Positions 23,388-36,000 of a stretch of DNA of 64,000 bases are shown here, one piece after another; positions within the stretch are counted from its first letter, which is position 1; each line of letters opens with the position of its first letter. The DNA is from Ottelia alismoides (taxonomy: Eukaryota > Streptophyta > Magnoliopsida > Alismatales > Hydrocharitaceae): positions 372,001 to 436,000 of the forward strand of contig JAZKJV010010749.1 in the NCBI GenBank assembly GCA_037367405.1. The letters are read 5' to 3'. Both the position numbers and the translations under genes were made by a program. A model generated the notes under the pieces. The model did no database searches and was not told the DNA's origin. It worked only from the letters and a program-made list of their open reading frames with translations.

Positions 23388-26300
23388 TGATGAATCTCGT
23401 ATTCATCACTCTAAATCTCATTTATTAAGCTCAAATCCCTAAAAATCAACAGCATTCTTGCATCTATTTTGCATAATTAGCATTCATGCATGTTTCCATA
23501 AGAATTGCATTTTAGCACAAAAATCTGCACAAAATAAGAAGTCAAAAATCCAAGCCAAAATGACCTGTAAATAAGCCTAACTTCCCAGATTTTTAACTCA
23601 CTCATGCTAACTCTGAATAACTCAAAACTACTTCCACTGTGTACATGTCACTAACAGGAATAAAGGAAAAATACAAAAAAAAAACTAACCCAAATAAGTG
23701 GACCAAAAACCCAAACCCTAATTTCAGGATTTTCGGACTAAAAGCCACATATCTTCTCCATCCAGTGTCCGATTTAATCCTACTCACTTTTGAACTAATG
23801 TGCATTCAATTACCTTCAAAACAAGACCAAGTTCAAGTGAATCGGAGCTCATATGTGAAAGTTGGGTTTTGGGCCTCTTTTGTACATTGTACATTTTCGC
23901 GGTTTTGATCTTGTATTTTATGTATATATTTTCTTAATCAATAAAAATCCAAAAAAAATTAGAATTAAGTGTCTTTTATTTATCTTTGATTTTTCCATAT
24001 TTTTCCGGATTTTTATCTTGTTTAAAAATGACAAAAAAATTATAAAACCCAAAAATCAAGGTATTCTATGTACATAGGATACCCCAAAAATTCACTTTGT
24101 GCAAATGATTGATTTTGGTTTTGATGTCTTCATGAAAGTTGTAGATCTCATCGAGACGAGCAATTTTCGTGAAGAAAGTTTTTCGATCCGAGGCCATTTA
24201 CTATTTATTTTCGATTTTACAAGATCATTATTTTCTGAATTTTCTGGTGCTGACACGTGGCAGCACCTGGTGCCGCCACGTGTCAGCCATTTTTGGCACC
24301 TTTATATATTCGTTTTATATAAAAAAATAATAAAAAAATTAAAAAAATAAAGAGACGCACGTGCGTCGCACGTGCCTCCAAGGCACATGCTCCGCACGCG
24401 CGTCTCTCTCTTCCTTTGGTGCCGCCACGTGTCCCACGCAGGGCTGCCCGATCTCGGTCGATCGGACAGCTCCTGCTCGTCTTCCTCCTCCGAGCCCCCT
24501 TTCCCCTTTTGACCCACCTCCGTCGATTTCCTCCGAGATCTCCGCCGCGGATCTCGCGAGCTCCGCCCATCTCCGATCGCCGCCCCCGCGTATCCCTCTG
24601 ATCGCCCTCATCCCCGATCTTCCTCTTCAAATCAAAACCCCCAAATCGAATCCCGGCCTACCCCCTTTCCATCTCCGACCGAAACCCCCTTCTCCTATTT
24701 AAACAACCCTCCACCGCATCGTACCCTCATCCGCCGTTTTGCGCTCCATTTTCATCTCGCGGCGGTGATAGCGCCGGCGAGCTCCATCTTCGCGGCGAGA
24801 TCCGAGGGTCTCGCGACCCTCGTTGCAACTCACGGCAACCTTCATCGCCGCTTCTGCTTCAAGCTCCGAGTTCTCTCGTTGAGCCACCGCCGACATCAAC
24901 ACAACCTCTATCAATCTCCAACGCTCTTCCACGACATCGACAACCCATCACCGCCTCGACTTCGCCTATTATCAACACCCTTCGCCCGCAACTCCGGCCA
25001 CCGTTCTTCTCCGACAACCACCGCTGACCCGCCAACGTCTCGCACGCCGTTCAATGCCAACCCACCTCCGTCCAGAAGCCCCCCATCGACTCCAGCTTCA
25101 CCGCCTCCGACATCGTCGTCCCCAGGATCCGCTCCACCTCCGCCTGGGCATCCTACGCCACCAGCGAGCTTCGTCAACAGCCCCGCTCCGCCTCGACAAC
25201 TCCGCCCAGCCTTGGCCGGACAACTCGACCATCGCCACCGCCACCCTCCGTCTTGGCCGGATACCAGTCATTGACGTCGCCGACAACCTCCAACGTCATC
25301 AACGACCAGCAGCTCTCTCTCGCCGGAGGCCGTTTGTCGGCCACAGCACCACCGCCTTTAGCAGCCACCAGAGGAGCCTCCCCCTTCGCCGGACGGGCTC
25401 GAAGCCCGAGACCCTCCTCACGTGCGTCGCACGTGAGTGAGGGGACGTCAGCACCCAGCCCCCGGGTCACGTGCCTAGCACGTGACCGCGGGGCCATTTG
25501 CACACTGCCCCTCGGAGATTCCTCTATTGCGCGCGTGTCCAACCTTCCAAGGGGCACGTGCGTGGCTCGTGCCTCCTTGGCAATTTTGCAACATCAGCCC
25601 TCTGGTTATTGGTAATTGCAAACAAGTCCCCCACTGCAGTTTACTTTATTTCTTTTATTTATTATATTTGCATCTGGACCCCTGTGTTCCCCCTCAGTTT
25701 TGAACACTTTATCTACATTATTTTATTATCAAAAAAATAGCATGATGTTGGTTAATTAATTCTCTATGCTTTGACATGTTGTGGGTATTTTTATGACGGA
25801 CGATTATTTAATAAATAATTGTTTTGTGAAAATTGGCATATTTTACCCATTTTCTGCTCTGAAATTGATAATTGACTAACCGTTGCTTTAAAAATTCTCG
25901 AAAAATCACATATTGTAGAGTTAATTATCCTTAACATTGTGCCCAAAAAGATTTACATTTGCATGTCATTTTGTACATTTTAGTATTTAATTTTTAGTAG
26001 GTATTAAACCCCACATTTTCGAGGTTTAAGATTTTTCTGAGATCCGTCACCTAGTGATAGATCTCAGATAATTTTGATCCTTGAAAATAAGTAGGTTTGA
26101 TATTTATTAAAATTAAATATTGAAAATCATTTTGTTTGCATTTAAAAATCCATAAAAAATTCATATTGCATCCAAAAATTCCAAAAAAATATTACAGTAC
26201 ATCCATTTCATTATAATTTACATTGTGGCCAAGTTTCATATTTTTCGGACATCGTTTGATTGAAATCTACATTTTAGTCCCTAAACTAAGGCCAAATTTG

Positions 26301-26566
26301 CATTTTGCATTCTTTATTGCATTGAAAATTCCAAAAAAAGACTGCCTCGAAAACCGAACACGAACTTTGATAGACTTAATTCTAGGTTGTTCCTTTGCCT
26401 CCTTGTGATCGACCTTGGGACTTGCCCAAGTAAAATAAACATAAAACCACGAAATTAAAAATTGAATAACTTATTTGTGGTATTTTCTTGATCGTTTCCG
26501 ATTGCCGCCTACAACGCACAACTCGATAAGAACAACTTCTTAAAAGCAGCATCTTCGGATTCGTCA
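23388..26566 (+). repeat. Gypsy C 3' LTR
   Basis: Near-identical to 14738-17940, including the G-box palindrome (24249-24287) and the GC island (about 24340-25610). It lacks about 24 bases present near 17320-17345 of the 5' LTR and ends GGATTCGTCA before the GTGAC duplication. Confidence 0.95.
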
Positions 26567-29280
26567 GTGACCACCTGTTACTGTTAATCCGTTTTGCTGA
26601 GGCGCCACTCTCACGCAAACCCTTTCGGTACTTTGACTATTGGGCATCTCGTCCCAGCTACTGTAACGCGATCGAGCTACCATGGACTTCATGCGTCCAC
26701 GGTAATCCGCTCTTTCATCTGCAAAAGAAGTTTAAGTTGGTTAAGCTTAGCCTTAAATATTGGGCGAGTAGGGAGGCAAATGTTATTAAAGACCACAAGT
26801 CTATGGAACACACGCTCTCCACTATCAATAGCATCCTTTCGTTGGACCCCTTGACCCTTTCATGGCCCAGCTGGAGGCGGACACAAAAGAGTTCATTGAC
26901 AAGCTGGAGAACGACCTTGAGTCAGCTTGGCGGCAGAAGAGCCGCATCGACTGGCTCAAGCTCGGTGACAAAAATACTAAGTTCTTCCATCTCTCGGCCA
27001 AAGGTCGTGCTTCTCGCAATGCAATTGCATCGCTCATTGGTAGTGATGGGCGCTGTTTGGATACCTTCTCTGAAGTGGCATCTGCTGCTGTCGACTTCTA
27101 CGGTAATTTGCTTGGCCCTGCATTCCCCCGGCCTAGTAGACTGGACCCCCCCACCCCTAGAGCCATTCTCTCTAGGGAAGCTCGTTCTTGGTTGGTGTGT
27201 CCTTTTGATGAGGATGAGATTTTTAACGCACTTCGCTCCATACCTTCCTCTAAGGCCCCCGGGCCGGACGGGTTTAACGCTGGCTTCTTTAAAAGGCACT
27301 GGAACATGTTGAAGGGAGACATCATTGCTGCCATGAATTTTCTACATAAGAGAGGTATAATGGTCCGTGAGGTCAACCACACCTTCCTAACCTTGGTGCC
27401 TATGGTCCCCTCTCCTTCGGGTATGGGTGACTACATGCCCATATCATGATGTAATGTGACATATAAATTGTTCTCCAAGCTTCTTGCTTTGCGCCTCTCC
27501 ATGGTCCTGCCTCATCTCATCTCTAACAATCAAACCGCTTTCATCAAAGGGAGGGTGATTGGTGATAATTCTAGGTTAGCTCAGGAGCTTGCAAGTGGGT
27601 TTGACCGGTCGACCAATCGTTCGCGTGCCTTCTTAAAGATAGACCTTACTAAAGCCTTGAGCATCAGTTCATTCTTAAATGCCTGGAAGGGATGGGTTTC
27701 CCGCAGGTCTGGATTGGTTGGATTGCGAATTGCATTCTCACTTCTTCGTTCTCAATCTTGGTGAATGGCTCACCGTTGGACCTCTTTAAGGGCTCACCGG
27801 GCCTCTGGCAGGGTGACCCTATCAGCCCTCTTTTATTTGCTATTGGTATGGAATCTTTGTCTCTTCTTGTGGAAGCTGCGGTGGACCGGGGAAATTAAAG
27901 ACTTTGGGGAGGGAGCGTCTCCTTGCTACGACCCACCTTATGTTCGCCAATGATATCCTCCTCTTCTGTAAGGGTAATCCTGCTTCGTTGCTTGCAGCAC
28001 GGGAGGTGTTTGCCGAGTTTGAGGCAATCTCGGGCCTCAAATTGAATGCTCATAAAAGTAAATTATTTCGGCCAAGGAGTGCCCCTACAGATTTTGGTGT
28101 TACCTTGCAGATCGATATCCTCAGATCTAACCTCCCTACTACCTACCTTGGGTTGCCCCTTACTTCCTCCTCCAGGAATGGGGTTCTTGCCGTTGCTTTG
28201 GAAGATAGGGTTAGGGCCTTGCTTTGTGGCTGAAAAGCAAAGGCCCTATCCCTTGCCGGCCGCCTTCAGCTCCTTCGCACGGTTGTCTCCGGTGTCCTTC
28301 TTTACTGGGCTGTGGGGTCTCTCATCCCAATTGCCACCGCGCGATGCATTGACAAAATGTGTGCTAATTTTCTTTGGTGCTTTGGTCGTAGTGATGTGGG
28401 CTGGCACACCGTCTGCCTTCCTAAGGCCGAGGGAGGTCTTGGCCTAAGATCACTCGTCTCCCTCCGCTCTGCGATGATTGTGACATGGACTTGGCAGCTT
28501 CTTTCGACCGACCATTCTATTTGGGATAGCTTTTTGCGAAGAAAATACCTTCATAATGTTACTTTTTGGGAGGTTACTCCGGGGTCCAATGCCTCCTTAA
28601 TCTGGCGGGACATTCTTGCTGGGCGTGATTCCATTCGCAGTGCTATTAGCTCTACTCATGCCGGTCACTCATGGACCCGCTCCCCAAAAGGTTTCTCCTT
28701 CAGCGATGTATTCGAACTTGTTCGTCTCCGTGCTCTTGTTGTCCCATGGGCGGCGATCGTTTGGAATGTATCTTCCGCCCCTAAACATTCCTGCTCTCTG
28801 TATTGTGCTGCTCTAAATCGGCTGTCGACTTTGGATAGGCTTGCGAGGCATGGCTATGCCGCGCCTGGTTTGTGCTACCTATGTGGGCTGGAACAAGAAT
28901 CCTGTGATCATATTTTTCTTCCGCTGCTGCTTTGCTGCCTCCACTTGGGACCTGGTCATTTCCGGCCTTCGCCTTCCAACGCCATCCTCCCCCTCCTTGG
29001 CTGGTATCATGGATTGGGCACGGGCTTTGCAGGGCAAGGACATAAAAAACTTGCTTTGCATATCTCTTGCTGCTACTACGTGGACAATTTGGAGGGAACT
29101 CAACCTCAGATGGTCCTCTGGCACTGTCTCTACGGCCCCGGCTGTGGCTCGAGCCATCATTTCTGCAGTCCATGTTTTGATGTGCTAATTCTATCCCGTT
29201 GCTTGGTTCTTGATCTTCCGAGCACGAGTTGGTTTGTTTTTCTGTTTGCTTTGTTCCTTTTTTCCATTGCCTTTTGAGGT
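26567..29280 (+). pseudogene. LINE endonuclease end, reverse transcriptase and zf-RVT region
   Basis: It starts with the His of the SDH endonuclease motif. Frames shift several times. RT blocks in order are LESAWRQKSRIDWLKLGDKNTKFFH (from about 26917), SSKAPGPDGFNAGFFKRHW (about 27247-27303), NNQTAFIKGRVIGDNSRLAQEL (about 27526-27590), GLWQGDPISPLLFAIGMESL and LMFANDILLFCKG (near 27936-27975). The catalytic FADD is FAND here, so Asp is replaced by Asn. From 28312 a 321-codon frame carries the post-RT region with NFLWCF, GGLGLRSL and the zf-RVT Cys residues near CYLCGLEQESCDHIF. The poly(A) follows at 29326. Confidence 0.88.
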
Positions 29281-29328
29281 GATGCCTGTAATTTTTTACA
29301 TCAATGATATTATATACTTACCCATAAA

Positions 29329-29346
29329 AAAAGAAGACGAAAAAGC
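29329..29346. repeat. Right target-site duplication of the LINE
   Basis: AAAAGAAGACGAAAAAGC pairs with 13363-13381. The preceding A-run at 29326-29328 is the LINE tail. Confidence 0.75.
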
Positions 29347-29438
29347 CACGAAAGCCGCAAAAGAAAGAAAAGCCGCGGAAAAAGCCACGAAACTAAAAAC
29401 TGAACAAAAACAAAAATAGAAAGATTACTAAGCCATGC

Positions 29439-29456
29439 TCCCCGACAACGACGCCA
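29439..29456 (-). other. Gypsy B primer-binding site (tRNA-Asp)
   Basis: On the minus strand TGGCGTCGTTGTCGGGGA, two C-to-T-type changes from the perfect tRNA-Asp site in gypsy C. It is three bases from the LTR at 29460. Confidence 0.9.
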
Positions 29457-29459
29457 TTC

Positions 29460-32400
29460 TGATGACCCGAGAATTAACTCACATGATCTGGGTATAGGTA
29501 AAAACACGGATCGTTGCAACCTGAATCTCGAAGCTCAGTCAACAAGAAAACTGGACCACCAAAATATAAGAATCAGTCAAAAAGCCGAATAGCGGTCTCA
29601 CTATTTATTTAACCTGGTATAGCGACCAGGGTCGAACTCAAGGAGCACGGGTTGGCTTAAAAAGCCTACGAAGTAGTCGAAAAATCAAATAAAAAGAAGA
29701 AATTTTTTTGGTGGATTTTATGGATTTTTAAATTTTTTGATATTTTTAATTATAAAGAAAATGTAAAACAAAGGCAAAAAGGTGCAATCAAGGGATTATT
29801 TCACACAACAAACAAAAAGAGTCAGAAAATTAAACTAAAAATATTTTTGGGTTTTATAAATTTTTAAATGTTTTTGGTAATTTTCTCAGATTTTTACGTT
29901 TTTTTGTTAATTTTACAAAAATGAATACAAGCAAAAAATGGAAATCAATGTGCAGCCAGATTTGAAAGGCTATTCAAAAATATGAAATAGCCTCTAAAAA
30001 TCTGGAGACATTTTTTATGAAAAACTACAAATAAAAACTAAGCTACAGAAAAAGGAATTGCATTTTTTTGAATTTTGTAGAATTTTTAATGATTTTTATG
30101 ATGTTTTTAGGGTTTTCCAATTTTTAGGGGTTTTATAAGTCCAAATCAAACAAAAATTGAACAGAAGCAACAAGATAGCAGGACAGGCTAAAACTAATTT
30201 TTTTTAGAATTTTTGGAAAGTTTTTATTATTTTTAATTGATTTTTCAATTTAGACAGTATTAAAAAATAGAGGTTTCTGAATTTTTAAAAATAGAAAATT
30301 AAAGAAAAATGTACAAAAAAATTAGTGTAATTTTTACACAATGGAAGGGGCCATCTATCCAAATTTCAGCAAATTTGGAGTTGATTTGATATTTTATTCA
30401 ACCAATCAAAGAGGCACATCACACAAATGCAAAGAAAATAAGTTCCAAGGGCCAGATGATAACATGTGTAAAAAGACTGGGGCCCAATCCCCAAAAAGCC
30501 CAAGCTCGCACGTGAGCGACACATGAATCACACACAGAGGGACTAAAATATCATACTTATTAATAAAGATTCAAACCATAACATCCATAAAGCCCAAGCC
30601 CATACATGCAATTATCCTAAAAACTCAAGTGACGAAGCACGTGCACCACACACAGATGGACTAAAATGCAATACTAAAAATTATAAGGTACAAAGTGCAA
30701 TTATTCCAAAATTAAAACAACTATGACATGTATTTACAGGACTGAAAAGAAATATGAAAAGTGCGAAGGGCCTAAGTGATATTTACCCTTTTATTATGAT
30801 CCAACGACTGTGGGGAGTCCACTCATGATCTGACGGCTCTGGATGGTGGACACCTCTTCGCGATCAATGTCCTGGATCTGATCCGCATATGGATCGAACG
30901 GTCAAGAGCCCCTCGCGAACGGATGGTTGAGATCTGAACTGGCAAAGCGACTCGATCGAACGACGATGGGGGGTCCTCGAAGAACAGTTCGTCGACGAAC
31001 TTCGCCCGACCAATACGCACGCTCGGAACCTCCTCCGGTGTGCCAATAAGGGAAAAAGGAAGCTGGCGGTGTCCTGCAGCTACTGAGATGCTCCGATGAT
31101 GCCGGGAGTAGCTGGAGCACTCCGGCGACGAGGAGGAGTTGTAGCGCCTGTGCTCTGATGGTCAGGCCTCTAGATGAGGCTCCTTAGCCTTTTAACCTGC
31201 ACAGGAAGAAAGAGGGGTCGAGGGCAAACTGCCTCGACCTGGTTAAGGGCGAAGGGTGTGAACAGGAGAGTCGACGCGTGGGTCTTCGGCGAGCGGCGGC
31301 GGAGGAGACCCGATAGCCCTGGTCCGTGGTGAACCAGGGTAATCGGATGGGTGAAGAAGGTACAGAGAGGTCTCGTGAAGGTGAAGGAATGGTCGTGAAG
31401 GTGAATGGATGAACGGATAGGTCACGGTGGTCCGGTGAACGTCGGGTGGTCAGAAAACTAAAAAATCTAAATCTACTGCTAACTACTGACTAACTACGCC
31501 ACCTGGCGGTCGAAGTCGTCTGGGTTGGAGGTGCTGGACCTACTGGGGTCATGGCCTCGATGGAGCGATGCGTCCAGAGGCTGAGCTCACCTCGCGGCGA
31601 AGCACGACGGTGGAAATCACCAGATTTGAGGTTCCCAGCACTCGCGACCTCACTGCAACCCTCTCTCACACATCTGTCAATCAGGTGAAGGAGAGGAGCT
31701 CATCGACGACAAGGGGGAAGGCCAAAGATGCGTGAAAGGTGCAGCTCCGATGAGCTATATACTGGACGAGGATCCGAGAAGATGGGAATGCAGCGCGTGG
31801 ATCGAGGAGCGGATACCTAAGAGGAATATCGGGCGTGAATCACGGGTGACTCCTCGACAATCGAAGCCTCGGATCGAGATGGATGGAGAAACGATCGAAT
31901 TGGCAAAATTCGGAGAAGTCGGGTCAAAAATCAGATCCGCGAAGAAGTGGTCCAGGGGGGAGAGTTGACCGGGGGTCAATAATCCCCCGTGGACCAATCA
32001 GATTATTTCATTCACAAACATTTATAAATTCAAAATAAAATAGAAAATGATTTTATTTAAAAATATTTACAACATGAAAAATGTTTATTTATTTTCAAAT
32101 TATTTTTTAGTGATTTTTATTTATTTTTATGAAAAATAAATTATGTATATACATTATATTATTTTATATACAGGTATAAAATACCTAGGTATTTTATATT
32201 TTTATTTTTATTAGTTTATTTTTGTATAATTATCCCAATTTTATATTTTATTTATTTACACCATAAAATTCAGGATATAAAATAATTTTTTATTGATTTT
32301 TATTATTTATTTACAAGGGTAAAATAAATAGGAATAGGTACATATATACATGGTATGTACAAGGATAGGAGAGAGAAATGATTTTATTTTTATTTTATTT

Positions 32401-32792
32401 TATTTTTTATCATTTTTATTTTATTTTTACAAATATTTACAAATTAATAAAAAACACTTTTTATTTTATTTTAGTTTTTAATAAAATAAGATATATACAT
32501 GAAGGAGTATGTACATGGTGAATGGCCCTATCTCTCCCTACTTGGTTTCTTTTGCGGTCAGGCCAATGCTTGGCCCTCCCTTGGATTCGGGTCACTCGAT
32601 ATTTATTCTAAATATCTCCTTCTTTTTCTTTCTTCTTTATTCTTTTATTTTTGCACAAAACATGCTAATTATTGCTATTTACATAAAGCATGCAGTTTGG
32701 TAATTTATTATATTTACAAGTATCTGCATGGTGTTTTGCAAAGATTTTTAGCTAAAATAAAAGAATAAAGAGTGATGAATGAGGATTCATCA
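29460..32792 (-). repeat. Gypsy B 5' LTR
   Basis: Aligned with 4459-7790 over the whole length. The outer end carries the inverted repeat 32773-32792. It is followed by CCATT, the mutated duplication of CCATG. Confidence 0.9.
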
Positions 32793-32797
32793 CCATT
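32793..32797. repeat. Right target-site duplication of gypsy B (CCATT)
   Basis: One base different from CCATG at 4454-4458. The uninterrupted LTR at 40668 has GGCCATGGTACA. Confidence 0.8.
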
Positions 32798-32924
32798 GTA
32801 CATAACCCTAATTGTACTAAGGGACCTTTTATGCAAATTATTTATTTTTCATTTCAGATCAGGGAATGATATTTGCAATAACATTTATTGCATAATGGCT
32901 CATCATGGGCTCGCATGTCCAACA
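32798..32924 (-). repeat. Copia A 3' LTR, remaining part
   Basis: Continues the LTR interrupted at 4458 and ends ATGTCCAACA, as does 40788. Confidence 0.9.
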
Positions 32925-32939
32925 ATCTCCCACTAGCCC
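32925..32939 (-). other. Copia A polypurine tract
   Basis: On the minus strand GGGCTAGTGGGAGAT followed by the LTR TGTTGGACA. This is the typical Angela/BARE arrangement. Confidence 0.85.
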
Positions 32940-35900
32940 AAAGAGCCATTAATGGGCTAATCATTTAAATCTACACTCATGTGACAATCATAGTCTATTA
33001 AAAAAATAGCTAGGTAAGTTGACCAGTCACTCTGTTCCCAAAAGACTATGCCAAGTCCTTTTACCGTACTTGCATATCTCCTAGTGACAGTGTTTGCATC
33101 CCATGCGAATGTTGCATCTCATGCAACCAATACTCAATCATGTCAGTCGTAGTGTCCTTGACACTGCACCTCAATAATTATTATAACCAGTATGTAATTT
33201 CTATCATCCTTATTAGAATACCCTTAATGTTGGAGATCTCTATCTCCTAAGGTATTCGTAGTTAAGACCTCTTAGATCTCCATCTATAAAGTCTTAATTA
33301 CTTGAAGATAAGACTTAGAGATCACTATCTCTAAACTCTTGCTATCTTTGAAGATTTGTTATTACTGCAATCAAGTGTTTTATCACTATAGTAGGATTAG
33401 TAGCAGTTTACTACTCCCACTACATGGCATACATCTGGCTTTTCTATACATATCCTCAACCCTATGAGGTGCTATCCCTTTAGATAGGTCAGTACCATAT
33501 CTTGAGGAAAAGAATCCTTTCTTGGAATTTTCCATGGAAATGTCCAAGGTATACCATTAATGTGACGATCCCAATACCCTCTTCTCTGTGCTTCTGATCA
33601 ACTTCAGAACTAAGATCTAAAAGGTATCCTTGAGAACATATCTCAATGTATGGAATAGCCAGTCTATAAAACACTTATTATTATCCTTATATCATTCCAA
33701 ATGATTAGGATATCATCTACGTATAGTACGATGAACACAATGACACTGCCACTAAGCTTCACATAGTACATCAAGATTTTGTCTGAAATCATAACATTTA
33801 TGAATTCATCAAATCCAATGTTCCAACTACAAGAAGCTTATTTGAGTCCATAGATGGAGTTTCTTTAGCTTGCACACCTTACTTTCCTCAACCATGAAGC
33901 CCTGGGGCTACTTCATGTGAATATTCCCAAAGAGGTATTCATGGAGGAATGTAATCTTGACTTTCATCATGAAGATGTCAAAGTCAAGTTGTGTAGCTAT
34001 AGTTAGCAATATTTTGATGGGTTCAAGCATGGTCAATGAAGAGCAAGTCTTATCGCAAGCGATGTCTTCTCTTCGGTGTGCATCTCATGACTACGAACCG
34101 TGTTTTGAAGGTCTCTACCTTCTCATCAGGTTCCCTTATTCTCTTGAAGATCCATTTACACCTTAATGGGTCTTACCCATATAGGTGGATCCTCGAGGGT
34201 CCATATACAACACTTGTGTATGAAGTCTACTTTAGACTTTATTGCTAACATCCATTTTTCCATGTCATGATCTTTAGAAGCTCCATCATATGAAGTTAGA
34301 TCATTTTCAGACTTAACTGACACATAGAATACATCCTCAAACTCATTTGAAGATGTATTAGTGTTTCATCTTTAGTTGTCCCTTTAGTTTTTGATTTCAC
34401 GAGTCTCATTATGTTTCTCAAGATTAAATGAGTTTCCTCACTTCATTTTCATCTTGATTCTCAAGAGTCTCATCCTCTAAGAATCACATACTCAGTTATG
34501 AGATCTTTTAAGAATCTCAAAGTCATAAAGTAGGTATCCAATACCATCCTTTATTTTTCTAATGAAGTAGCACTCTCCAGTGACAGATTCCAACTTACTT
34601 GCATGGAACCTTATTAAGGATATATATTGTAGTTTCATATATATCTTGGAAACTAATAGATAATTGTGCTAATATTCATCATTGATCACATCATGTCACA
34701 CATGATCCAATTGTATCTCCCTACAACTCCTATTGAGTTTAGGTTTATTAGGAGGAGTGAGACAGAAATGATATTCATATCTCTATAAGGTATTCCATGA
34801 ATTCATCTAATATGTACAAGCTACCTATGTTAGATCAAATTCATTTCATCTTCCTTCAAACTTTGGTTCAAAACCAAAATTGTGAAATTTTTGAACATTT
34901 AAAAGGTTTCTAAGTGAAGAGAGGAAATCTCATATCACAAATAATCATCAATAGATATCAGATATCCATAATGTTTATTCTGATATAGATGATTCACATA
35001 CATATGTATGAGATCTTGAATACCTTCACATCTTACACCATTACAAGGAAGGGTGTATTGGACATTGTTACTTTTGAATACAATATTCCCAAGTATGTAA
35101 GATTTGAAATTTTAGACATTCTAAAGTTTCATCTCTTACTTGTCTATTGATCCCATCAATAGACATATGTCCAAAACATGCTGCCAGATCATTGTCAAAT
35201 AATCTTCATCCTCCTATTGATCTTTAAAGGTTTAATTTTCAGTATTAGAAATCTTATTGAACCATTCATTAATTTCCTAATTTAGTGGAGTCCACTAGAT
35301 TTTAGATTACTATTTGAAATATATCCATCATAACTCTCTATGATATGTTTATTCCAGAATTCATTTTGTTTCCAACATTTAGAAATAAACTATGAGTGTA
35401 TTCTAATATCCAGCTCATAGAGACATTCTCTAAGACTAAGGGCTCCCACTAAAAATGTGAAGTCTATTAATCCAATGAAGATTGTTGCAACAATTTCATC
35501 AATATCCATGTGGATGACTATTAAACCTTTAAGATCAAATTTCTAATCTTCTGATACATATGCAACCGGCAAGTGTCATTAGAAGACTGAGATACAATTA
35601 TTAGACTTTATCTTATCAAATAAGTAAGTCAATTTCAATGATTATATGTAGATTATTCTGATGTACTATCTGATTCCTTCTCTAAGGATTCTAGGTAGAT
35701 TTGATAGTCATATTATCAATACATCAACTTATTGCAGTATTGGCATTCATCCAACTCTTTGGATGTCATATGGAAGTTACAGAAGTACAGCCAACTCTTT
35801 GACTTTCCTTCTTACTTGGGTCCAACCCATGCTTCCACCGCACTCCCTTTATCTATAAACAACCATTGCTTAAGACGAAGGATCTCTTATGCTGAATTCA

Positions 35901-36000
35901 AAAGATTTCAATATAAGAGCATTTCAACATTTGTACAGGCTTCATTCGATTCATACAATATGAATAATATGAAGCATCATGAATGACCAGAGTATAGACA
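32940..36000 (-). pseudogene. Copia A pol remnants (RNase H, RT, integrase), heavily decayed
   Basis: Reading the minus strand, RT is recognisable at about 33935-33690 with KVCKL, SIYGLK, a stop, then ASCSWN and the catalytic LYVDDIL (near 33725-33705). The stop (AAATAA in place of a Lys-Gln pair) is also present in copia D. The GAG-pre-integrase zinc-finger region is recognisable around 35180-35040. Many frameshifts and stops prevent any product. The alignment with copia D runs throughout in reverse complement. Confidence 0.75.

Larger units (their letters stand above)
14738..26566 (+). mobile_element. Gypsy C: young Athila/Tat-type non-autonomous element with an 843-codon frame
   Basis: TG at 14738 to CA at 26566, LTRs of 3203 and 3179 bp, and exact GTGAC duplications. 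A perfect tRNA-Asp primer-binding site is at 17943-17960 and a polypurine tract at 23374-23387. The first 100 LTR bases differ at one position by eye. The main LTR difference is a deletion of about 24 bases in the 3' LTR near 25965. The internal region of 5447 bp has one long intact frame (19156-21687) but no gag core, RT, RNase H or integrase. It is the innermost and youngest layer of the nest. Confidence 0.95.
13382..29328 (+). mobile_element. Plant L1-type LINE, interrupted by gypsy C
   Basis: Own sequence is 13382-14737 and 26567-29328. It contains a DUF4283-type ORF1 start, apurinic endonuclease, reverse transcriptase and a C-terminal zf-RVT region, and ends CATAAAAAAA. It is flanked by an A-rich duplication of about 18 bases, as expected for target-primed insertion. 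It is dead: ORF1 is deleted into the endonuclease, there are several frameshifts, and the RT catalytic motif is FAND. Confidence 0.9.
4459..32792 (-). mobile_element. Gypsy B: Athila/Tat-type element without pol, minus orientation, carrying a LINE
   Basis: It is bounded by TGATGACCCG at 4459 and GATTCATCA at 32792, with LTRs of 3332 bp (4459-7790) and 3333 bp (29460-32792). On the minus strand the order is primer-binding site for tRNA-Asp (29456-29439), leader, gag (11809-11224), acidic frame (11181-9967), hairpin array, long hairpin, 3' noncoding region and polypurine tract (7810-7791). Without the LINE the internal region is only about 5.7 kb and has no RT, RNase H or integrase, so the element is non-autonomous. 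The LTRs differ at about ten of the first 100 bases by eye, mostly transitions, so it is fairly old. Confidence 0.9.
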
